From the NCBI GenBank assembly GCA_039720395.1, contig CM077822.1, positions 16,819,043 to 16,883,042 on the forward strand: a stretch of DNA of 64,000 bases, read 5' to 3'. Of this stretch, positions 10,801 to 22,800 are shown piece after piece. The stretch comes from Liquidambar formosana. Taxonomy: Eukaryota; Streptophyta; Magnoliopsida; Saxifragales; Altingiaceae. A program made the translations under genes and the position numbers. The first letter of the stretch is position 1, and every line of letters starts with the position of its first letter. The notes below the pieces were generated by a model. The model ran no database searches and was not told the origin of the DNA. It saw only the letters and a list, made by a program, of their open reading frames with translations.

Positions 10801-13800
10801 CAGGGTTGAAGGTAGGGAGACAAAACGTAATTAATTTAGATAACATAGGGTCAGGGAATAGGCCATTGAAAACGGGACTTGCCTTGCAATTTTCTATAGG
10901 AGAGTAAATCAGAATTGTTTAGAATTTTACCCTCTTAAAAATTTCAGTGACTGGGAAATGAAGAGTTGGTTCCGTTTTTAGGGATTTGGATGAGGAGACA
11001 CTAAAGAAGGAGCAAAGGACAAAAGTTTAGGGGGGGTGACAATCTGGTGGTGGTTTTTCAAAGAAATCTGCCTTCAAAGAGGTTCCGAAGTGTTCACCAA
11101 GTAATAGGAAACTTTCTTAAGAAGCTAATATGGAAAATTCAGATCCCAACAAAAGTTATCTAAATGATCATGGTTGCACCATTCCAAGTAGTTGCAATCA
11201 CTGTCAGAAGGAAGACGTGACAATAATTGCTATATACTGGAATCATTCAGCAAGCTTTGAAGTTCTTAGGGATTGATCAATTTTTCCCTATTGTGCAGAC
11301 AACACTCTTAGAGGCTGGTTTTATGATTGTTGTGTGTTCAGTTCATTGGGTCTGATTGCCTTTGTTGGAGCATCTGGATTCTGGTGGAAAGAATGTAGCA
11401 TGCTTTTGAAACTAGGCAATGGGGTCAACAATAAAGATATTCTTTTCTTTTTTTGGTAGATTTTATTTTTTGAATTTTGGTGTTAAAATAATTCAAGGAA
11501 TTGAAAGCATTAGAAAGCTTCTGAATTTGAGATGAGATTATTGTTGGCTAGGTGAATACAGCTGCAATATAATAAAGGGTCAATTTTTTCCATAATGTTG
11601 TGTCGTGCTCATAGACATTAACATAATCGATATCGACAATATATCGTCGTATCAACACCCAACGATACGATATCTTCTTGCAATAAATACGAATTTTAGA
11701 AAACAGCAAAATATCGACGATATATCGCGATATATCGTCGAAATCGACAAATATCAAATATATCGTGAGTTATCTCTGATTAATGCAAGATATCCACGAT
11801 AAATTGGAGATATATCGTTGATATATCGTGGAATATCGACATAGGGAATCATTTTTTTGCTGTTTTTGGCTTAGTGCTCTGCTGCTGGAGTGCTGGTTGA
11901 ATTTTTTGCCAAAGTGTAGTCCTTCCCACTCCAAACCGACAGTGGGAATCCTTTTTTGTCACTCACAGCTTCCCACTCCTCACATACTCCTTCACATGAA
12001 TGAAAATTATGAAAGCAATGAAAGAAATAAGTGGCTGTTTTTTTCTTTTGTTGTTGAATGGTCAATGGTGCACTATTGCTGCATAATTTTGAAAATTATT
12101 GTCCTTTACAACCTTCACTCAATCACTCATTCACTCCCTTTTCACGTGAAAATGTGATAGAACCCTCCCACCAGCCCTTTGCAGCATGCCTTTTTTTTCA
12201 AAATAATTGTCCTTCACTCACAGCTTCACTCCTTCACGTGAAAGATGAGCTACTGCCTACTGGGATTCCCTGGGAATGTCCTTGGCAAGTGCTAGTGTTG
12301 CATTATACAAACTAGTCCATTTCTGTGAATTCTTTCTCATTTCCCACTTACGGTCATCAATTCATTCCTACTATAAGTGAAGTAAGCGAAGTTGTGATTT
12401 TTAAACAAAAAAGGAGCAAAGAAGGAGTTGAGAAAGATCAAAAGAAGCTAAGAAGATCAAAAGAAGCTGAGAAGAAAGCAAGTAGCAGACTAGCAGGCAA
12501 CATCAAACAGCAATGCATTAAACCATTAATTGAAGACTTGAAGGTTATATAATTTATATTACGTTAATCACTTAATTTATACAATTGTATACTTCTAACA
12601 AATATGCCTAACGAACTTTGCTGCTCTTTGTCATGGTAATCCAAAATTACATTTTTTTGTTCTCTTTTTCATTTTGCTTTCCCATATAGTAAGGCCTATC
12701 AGTGACATAATTGTCCCATTTTCTATGCTGACAAGATGTGATTGGTCACCAATACTTACTAAATATAGTATTCTACAAGAGAGTTAAATCAATAGAATCC
12801 ACAACCTAATAGAAATAAAACATAACACACGTGCATGTTATCCTTGATAGCTGTTTTCTGGCATGGTATTAGGGTTATATATTAATTAAAACTAATCCCT
12901 AAAATCAAGTAACTTAATTACATAAAATAACAAGAATACCCCTCATAAATTTGTACTTATATGAATATGTGATTACTGTCTTAAAGTTATAAATTTATAA
13001 TCCCTTAGACAGTAATTCATAATTCATAATTTCTTATTATTTCAATTATTATATAGTTAATTAGTTATATCATTATATAGTTATATGTTTTACAAGTGTT
13101 CAAATTAATTTGTCTATGAAATAATAATAGTTAGTAAGCTATTAGCTTGTCCAAATTAATTTATTCTTATACACTAATTATACAACTTATACTTAATTAC
13201 TTATACACTTATATAGTTATATACAATTATAAGATTTGCAGTTGTATACTTTTAGCAAAAGATGGCAAGAGCGAAAAGTGTTGATCCTATATAGGAACAT
13301 GGGAGTCGTATAGAGGGTACAATAGGTTGTATCCAATGTAAGTATTGTCAGAAGACATGGAAAAGTCATGGGGCAATGCGGCTTAAGTACCATTTATTGG
13401 GGTCAGATTCAAAAAATAATATAGCACCTTGCAACAATGTGCCTCCAGAGGTGAAAGATGAGATGTATCAACTTTTGTCGGAGAAAGCTACAGCAAAAGC
13501 AGTAAAGGGAAGGAGAGATTCAAATGTTAGACAAATTTTAAGGGGTGGTATATTAGAATCCCAATCAGATGATGTTGATGAAGATGATGATGAGGACATC
13601 ATGATGTACCCATCAAATATGGATGCGCAGGAAAGAAGGAACTATAAAAAAGCCTACCATGCTTTAAAGGCTAGTGAATGGGAAGAAGAGTAAAGGAGAA
13701 AATTCCAATCAGAGGCTGGTTTTGGAAGTTCGCTGGTGGTTCAGGTTCTGGTAGAAGTAAAAATAAAGGACCATTTGTATATTTATGGTTTGATGAGAGG

Positions 13801-16800
13801 TGTTGTACAATCAATTGGTAGTAAAAATGTTGTCTAGATAGTGACGACTAATAATGGCTGCAATTATAAAAAAGCGGGGGAGAAATTAATGGAAAAGAAT
13901 AATTTATACTGGACGCCCTACGCTGCTTATTGCATCGACCTCATATTTGAGAAGATTGCTAATAAACAAGCTGTTAAAGTTGTGATTATTGATGGGAGAA
14001 CGATCACAAACTTTATATACAACTATAATTGGTTGTTGGCACAGATGAGATAAGAGCATTTTGTAGAGGAGACATTAGTGCGACCCAATGCCACTTGGTT
14101 TGCCACAAATTATATTGCACTCCGACAGCCTAGTCAAAGAGAAAGGCGAGCTTGAAACCCTTGTTCACAGAGTATGGAATGAACATCCATTGAGTAGAAC
14201 GCAAATAGGTCTGTCGGGTTGAATCATTGATTCTAAACCACCATTTCTAGGCCAAGGTTCAAAAAATATGTGATATTTACGAGTCTCTTTACCGATTTAT
14301 GTGCATTGTTGATAGTAAGGTATACCCGACCTTGAGTATAGTATTTCAAGCATTCCAAGTAATGAAAGATGCCCTCGAAACAAATAATCAGAATGTGACA
14401 TGGGTTTAAAAGCTATAAGGTAGCGCTAGGACAAATCAATCAATCATCCTTTATTGTCTGGTAGGTATAATTAATTTATACATTCTAAATTTCCAAGTTA
14501 AATTCCTATATCTAAAATTCTAGATAATAATTTATATATCTTATTTGTTATTTGCTAGTTTGTTACACACTTTCACTACACAAAATGAAACTAATTAAAT
14601 TATATATTTGTATTTGACATGAATGCTAGCATATTACTTAAACCCAAAGTATCATTACAAAAATAACATTAGTCACAACTCAAAATTGACTAATGCCGTG
14701 CTTAAGGTCTTTCAAAAGTTGGAACCAAATTCCAACAAGGGTGGAGAAATTGGAAATGAGGTAACACTACAACAATAATTATCAAAGTTTTAATTTTAAT
14801 ATTTATTCTATTTAATCACTGATAAAATGGTTGCACTTGTAGATTTTAATGTTTCAAAAAGCGAGGGGTAAATTTGAAGAGAAACTTGCTATTGCATCAA
14901 GAGAAAGCATGGCAGCTAGTGCGTATAGAATTATATAGACTACTAACAAATTTGTTAATTTATAAATTTTAAAGTTTTAAATGTAAAATTAATAGTTTCA
15001 TTTTATTATGGGCAACTGATTGGTGGGATATGTATGGGGTTTTTGCTCCAACATTGAGAGCATTAGCAATGAAGATATTGTCACAAACATGCTCCTCTTC
15101 AACTTGTGAAAGGAATTGGAGCACGTTTTCCTTAATACATACAAAGTAGCGAAATCGACTAGTTTACGAAAGGCCTGAAAAGCTAGTTTTTTGTTATTAC
15201 AACATGACGCTGAGGATCAGAGATATGGAAGCTAAGAGGGATAATATAGGAGAATTAGAGCTCCTAAATCTGCTTGATATATCAATCGAGATAGGAGAAG
15301 AGAATGAGAATCCTCTTTACGAGTGGATTGGCCCTCACATATGGATAGGTCAGATGGTGAACCTCATCCAAAGGTGGCAGAAGAAGCTCAAAACCTTAGG
15401 ATTGATGTCGAAAGCATTATAGCTGAGGAGGTTTCATCAAGCAAGGATGCAATGAGAATGGATTTGGTGCATTTTAAGTCTCAACAGTGACACCAATACT
15501 GGAGGTGGGGATAGTGATGGAAATGATGATGGGGACAATGATGGAGGATGGGGTGGAAATTATGGAGCTGGAGATAGGCCGAGGCCATTATTGAGTCTTT
15601 TTACATGTGAAGCAGATTTCACACGTGACACAGGATGAGGACCATGGCTCTAGGAGAGCAGGGCCAAGTATCGGGGCAATAGGCAAACAATATTCGAGGA
15701 AAAAACGGGGAAAAAAATACAAGAACCCAACAAGATGTAGATTTCCCTTCCTCGAATTTTGAGTCTATGAGTATAGGATCACAACAAAGTCATTTTGGGT
15801 ATGAAACAGACTCGAGCCAAGATATCTATCCCCATCAACAAGTCCAACCTGTGTCATATAAGTCATACAACCCATATGGGATGGCCCACTATAACACTGA
15901 TCCCTCAAGGGCATATATCTATGGACAACAATATCCATATCAACAACTAACTAATTATATGCCCAATCCATACTCAATGTATCCATCAGTCCCACCATAT
16001 ACAAATGAATGAGCTCCTGAGACTGAACAATCAGATTGTCCGCTACTAGAATCCTACGGCATTGTTCTGCTGAAGAATATGACCGCCATCTACAGAATTA
16101 CCTATTCAATTATGCTAATTATATGAAATGGCTAACCTATTGTCGTAATATTACCAATATAGATAGGCAGAATAAGGATAGAAATGATGATTTTGAACCA
16201 CCAAGGAACTCCATGTGGTATTAAACTACTAATGTAAGTATGTAAGTATGTAAGTATGAAAGTGTTTATTGTGTAAATGATAAATATTTATAAATTTTAA
16301 TCTCATATGACATTTGGATATTACATTTGCATGAATTTCTGTTATTTATTTTCTCATCATATCACACTATTTATACCCTACACAACACACACTTGTGTTA
16401 TACACATTTAAATTGCAATTTTTTGATGCTAGATTGTGTATTAGAGTCTAAATCATTGTTTCCTAGAGTTTCAATAAAAAAATCCGCGTTTAACACATAA
16501 TATCCACTGTATTTTTAAAACGATATCGATATTGTCGATATATCCAACGATATATCCAATATATCCACATTTTTGGACCCTCGATATATCCATCAATATC
16601 AATATTAAAGTCCTTGGTCGTGCTATATAGCTAGACTAAGCAAGCTGAAGTACTTCTGTACTAAATTTTTAAATGTATATTAATAGATTGGAAATGCATT
16701 AGGGATGAGAAGATTTATACTACTAAAATCTCATCATATTTGATTGGGAATATAGGGTGCTAAACATCAAAAAGAAAGAAAAATCGTCCAGTTTTTAAAA

Positions 16801-19800
16801 TTTGAATGTGAGAATTTAATTTGGATTCTTATCATCCTCAACTTGGTCATCATATGAGTGCCCCATTGTTAGCCAAAGGTCAATGTGGTGCAATACATTT
16901 TGTCATCCGAATCCTTCCTCTGTTTTTAGTAAGGGTTTTCTTAACATGTGCCCTAAGGGCACATATTAAGCTGCAATTAATGATCCAATCATTGTATAAG
17001 AAATAGTGAAAATGCATAGAAAATGGTAAAAGTTGCTGGAAAAATGTGAAAATGCTAAAAAAAAAACTGTGCAAACACATTTCTCAATGCAATGATTGGC
17101 TCATTAATTGCAGCTTAACATGTGCCCTTAGGGCACACGTTAAGAAAACCCTTTTAGTAATATGAATTACACATTCTACACATATGTGGTGATTTGAGGT
17201 GTAAGATACACATGAGTGAGAAACAAAGTGTGAGAGTTCGTTTGAAATGTGTATGCTTTAAAACTAAGGACTTTAATGTCGATATCGATGGATATATCAA
17301 GGGTCCAAAAATGTGAATATATCGGATATATCGTTGGATATATCGACAATATCGATATCGTTTTAAAGATATGGTGGATATTATGATTTAAACGCGGATA
17401 TTTTTTTTGAACTCTGGGAAACTATGATTTAGACTCTAATACACAATCGAGCATCAAAATATTGCAATTTAAATGTGTATAACACAAGTATATGTTGTGT
17501 AGGGTATAAACAGTGTGATGCGATGAGAAAATAAATAATAGAAAATTAGAAATTTATGCAAATTTAACATCCAAATGTCATTTTGAGATTAAAATTTGTA
17601 AATATTTATCATTTGCACAATAAACACTTACATACTTACATAGTTACATTAGTAGTTTAGTACCACATGAAGTTCCTTGGTGGTTCAAAATCATCATTCC
17701 TATCCTTATACTGCCTTTCCATAGTGGTAATATTATGACAATAGTTTGGCCACGTTATAAAATTAGCATAATTCAATAGGAAATTTTGTAAATGACGATC
17801 ATATTCTTCAGTAGAACAATGCTGTAGGATTCCAAGTGCCAGTAAATCTGGTTAACCAGTCTCGGGAGGTACTCCTTCATTTGACACCCAATCTGGTGAT
17901 GCCGAAAATCTTGGGATTATATTTGCATCTAGTGGGACTAATGGATACATTAAATATAGATAGGGCATATAACTAGGAGGTTGATTATATGGATATTGTT
18001 GGCCATGGATATATGCCCCTAAGGGATCAATGTTATATTGGGCCATCCTATATGGGTTGTGATAGGGATAGGTATCTTGGCTCGAGTCTATTCCACACCC
18101 AAAATGATTTTGCTCTGATCCTATACTCATAGACTCAAAGCTTGAGGAAAGGGAATCTACATCTTGTTGGCTGCTTGTGTTTTGTCCCCGTTTTTTCCTC
18201 GAATAATGTTTGCCTATTGCCTGATACCTAGCCCTGCTCTCCTAAAGCCATAGTCCTCATCCTGTGTCACATGTGTCATGTGTGAAATCTGCTTCACAAG
18301 TAAAAGGACTCAATAATGGCCTCGGACTATCTGCAGCTCCATAATTTCCACCCCCTCCTCCATAATTGTGCCCATCATCATTTCCATCACTATCCTTACC
18401 TCCAGTATCGGTGTCAGAAGACTTAGAATTCACCGAATCTGTTCTCATTGCGTCTTCGCTTGATAAAACCTCCTCAGCTATAACTCTTTGGACATCAATC
18501 CCGAGGTTTTGAGCTTCTTCTACCACCTTTGGATGAGGTTCACCATCTGGCCTATCCATATGTGAAGGCCTAATCCTAGTGTAAAGAGGATTCTCATTCT
18601 CATCTTCTATTTCGACTGATATATCAAGTAGATTTAGGGGCTCTAACTCTGCTACATTCTCCCTCTTAGCTTCCATATCTTTGACCCTCATCCTCATGTT
18701 GTAATAATAAAATACTAGCTTTTCAAGCCTTTCGTACACTAGTCGATTGCGCTACTTTGAATGTATTAAGGAAAACGTGCTCCAGTTCCTTTCACAAATT
18801 GAAGAGGAGCATGTTTGTGATAATATCTTCATTGCTAATGCCCTCAATGTTGGAGTAGAAACCCCATACATATCCCACTAGTCAGCTGCCCATAATAAAA
18901 TGAAACTATTGATTTTATATTTACAACTTTAAAATTTATAAGTTAACAAATTTGGTAGTAGTCTATATAGTTCTATACGCACCAGCTGTCATGCTTTCTC
19001 TTGATGCAATTGCGAGTTTCTCTCCAAATTTACCCTTCGCTTTTCGAAACATTATAATCTACAAGGGCAACCTTTTCATCAGTGATTAAATATAATAAAT
19101 ATTAAAATATAAACTTTGATAGTTATTGTTGCGGTGTTACCTCATTTCCAATCTCTTCACCCCTATCGGAGGTTGGTTCCAACTTTTGGAAGACCTTAAG
19201 CACGGCATTAGTCAGCTCTTGGTTATGACTAATGTTATTATTGTATTGATACCTTGGGTTTAGGTGTTATGCTAGCATTCATGTCAATACAACTTAATTA
19301 GTTTCACTTTGTGTAGTGCAAGTGTGTAACAAGCTAACAAATAACAAATAAGATATATAAATTATTATCTATAATTTTAGATATAGGAATTTAACTTAGA
19401 AATTTATAATGTATAAATTATACCTGCCAATAATAAAGGATGATCGATTGATTTGTCCCAGCGCTCTCTTATAGCTTTTAAAACCCATGTCACATTTTGA
19501 TTAGATGTTTTGTGTGCCTCTTTCATTACTTGGAATGCTTGATATATCATACCCAGAAAGAGTGGTTTAGAATCAATGATTCAACCCGACGGCCTATTTG
19601 CGTTCTACTCGGTGGATATTCATTCCATTCATAAGAAGTAAACAAGGATTTCAAGCCCGCCTTTCTCCTTGATAGGCTGTCTAGTGCAATAAAATTTGTG
19701 GTAACCGATCAAGTGGCACCCGGTCGCACAATGTCTCCTCCACAAAATACTCTAATCTGTGCCAACAACCAATTATGGTTGTATATAAAGTTTGTGATCA

Positions 19801-22800
19801 TCCTCCCATCAGTGATCACTTCTTTAACAGCCTTTTTATCAGTAATCCTCTCAAATATGAGGTCGATGCAATGGGCAGCGCAGGGTGTCCAGTATAAATT
19901 ATACTTTTCCATTAACAGCTGTCCCGCTTTCTTATAATTGCTGCCATTATCAGTCACTATCTGGACAACATTTTTACTACCAATTGATTGCACAACACCT
20001 CTCATCAAACCATAAATATACATATGGTCCTTGATTTTGTCCAAAGTATCCACCGATTTCAAGAAAACTGTTAGTGTAGTAGAGTTATTTTGGTCCCTTT
20101 CTTATTGTAAGGGTATTATTGTACTTTTGCTATTATTTTATATCATGAGCACATAAGGGAGAGAGTGTGTTGAACACATCTCTACCTAGATTCTCCCTAT
20201 CTTCTCTATTTCTCTCTTTAGCTCTTCTTCTTCTTAAGCTTCCATCAAACCCTAACCCTAAACACTTATCCAAGCAATCTAACTAAAACTATCTTCCCTT
20301 TACAATATACCATAAAGTTGATGATGGACCTGTCCATCCATCGCACATAATGGTGCAGTCATATATCTTCCACATTGGCTTTATCTGTTCAACGTATTTA
20401 TTCATGTCTTCCACCTGTGAGATGAAATAGAATTTAAGGAAAATCATATAAAAAAATTAAAAGTTCATAATAAATAAAACCCAATAATGAATAAATACTA
20501 ATATTTTGAATTAAATTAGTAATTACCTCCATATCAAGATATTTAGTTCTAATCTCATACGGGGAAGGAGGATTAATGCTTGTTCCAGAAGACTAAGTTC
20601 CAGCAATCATATTTTTGAAGTGATGGGAGTCGGCCTTCTCAGACGGGATATTCTTATGTATGAAGAATTTTGCAACTAATCTACCTAAGCCCTCCTTTAT
20701 CTTGCATTTACTAAAAGTATCCTTAATAGTCCTTTGCTTTGCTTGTGTTGATCTATACAGAGAAGGAATAAGGGGGATATGAGTTTCTAGCACCCGAACA
20801 CTTTGACTACGTTTAAGTAGAGGCGTTGGTCTTTTATTTTTACCTCTACCAGAACCTGAGCCACTAGTACCAGAACTTCCAAAACCAACCTCTGATTGGA
20901 ATTTTCTCCTTTGCTCTTCCTCCCATTCACTAGCCTTTGAAGCATGGTAGGTTTTCTTATAGTTCCTTTTTTCCTGTGCATCCAAATTTAATGGGTGCAT
21001 CATGATGTCCTCATCATCATTTTCATCAGCATCATCTGATTGGGATTCTAATATACCACCCCTTAAAATTTGTCTAACATTTGAATCTCTCCTTGCCTTT
21101 GTTGCCTTTGCTATAGTTTTCCCTGACAAAAGTTGATACATCTCACCTCTGGACGCACATTGTTGCAAGGTGCTATATTATTTTTTAGATCTGACCCTAA
21201 TAAATGGTACTTAAGTCGCATCGCCCCACCACTCTTCCATGTCTTCTGACAATACTTACATTGGATACTACCTACTGTACCTTCTATACAACTCCCATGT
21301 TTCCATACAGGATCAACATTCTTCGCTCCTGCCATCTTTTGCTAAAAGTATACAACTGCAAATCTCATAATTGTATAATCAGTGTATAAGAATAAATTAA
21401 TTTGGACGAGCTAATAGCTATAGAACCAGGATTTCATCTCAAAGGGGGCCAAGGATGAACTAAAAATTTTTATCATTCAAAAATGAGAAATATACTAAGA
21501 TTCAAAACTAAATTAATACGTGAAAGATATAACTAGATATAATTATTTTTAGGCTTTGTGAAGTTTTTTTAATTTTAATTTTTATATAAATTTATAAACC
21601 AAAGATTACATTAATTCAAAACCAACTTATAAAAACAAGTTTCTTAATAAGCCTGGAATAGCAAAATAAATTGTAATCCCACAAAGTTATTTGGCTAATA
21701 ATAAAGTAAATGAAGTTTTAAGGTATAAAACTAGAAACCCGAGAGATAAGGTAGCACAAACTGTTAGAAACTATACATACCCACCCCACTATAGCACTGT
21801 CTTCATGTTTTCAATTTACATAAGCCAAAGATAAGGGTTGACATGCCTTAACAGTAAAAAGCTAGGGGGGGCCATGGCCCCCTTAGCCCAAGAGTAGTTC
21901 CGTCCCTGGTAGACAAATTAATTTGAACACTTGTAAAATATATAACTATATAACTATATAATGATATAACTAATTAACTATATAATAATTGAAATAATAA
22001 GAAATTATGAATTATGAATTACTGTCTAAGGGATTATAAATTTATAACTTTAAGACATAATCACATATTCACATAAGTACAAATTTATGAGGGGCATTCT
22101 TTTTATTTTATGTACTTAAGTTAATTGATTTTAGGGATTAGATTTAATTAATACATAACCCTAATACCATGCCAGAAAATAGCTTTCAAGGATTAACATC
22201 CACGTGTGTTCTGTTTTATTTTTGATTCCATTGATTTAACTCTTTTGTAGAATTCTATATTTAGTAACTATTGGTGACTAATCACATCTTGTCAACATAG
22301 AAAATGGGACAATTATGTCACTGATAGGCCTTACTATGGGAAAGCAAAATAAAAAGAGAACGAAAAAATATAATTTTGGATTACCATTGATAAGAGCAGC
22401 AAAGTTCGTTAAGCACATTTGTTAGAAGTGTACAATTATATAAATTAAGTAATTAACATAATATAAATTATATAACCTTTCAAGTCTTTAATTTATGGTT
22501 TAATGCACTGCTGTTTAATGTTGCCTGCTAGTCTGCTACTTGCTTTCTTCTCAGCTTCTTTTGATTTTTCTCAACTCCTTCTTTGCTCCTTCTTTGTTTA
22601 GAAATCACAACTTCACTTACTTAACTTATAGTGGGAATGAAGTGATGACCGGAAGTGGGAAATGAAAAAGAATTCAAAGAAGTGGACTGGTTTGTATAAT
22701 GGAGCACTAGCACTGCGAAGGATATTCCCAGGGAATCCCAACAGGCAACAGCTCATCTTTCACGTGAAGGAGTGAAGCTGTGAGTGAAGAACAATTATTT

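Noticed and set aside
11605..11802. ORFs on both strands rich in Ile, Asp, Tyr and Arg (also at 23141-23442)
   Set aside because: They are translations of the ATATCG palindrome arrays at the hAT ends, not proteins.
11828..12552. Three consecutive plus-strand ORFs of 75-109 codons
   Set aside because: They lie in non-coding sequence of hAT copy A between the terminal array and the BED-finger start. Composition is Lys/Ser/His-rich without motifs and there is no clear start context.
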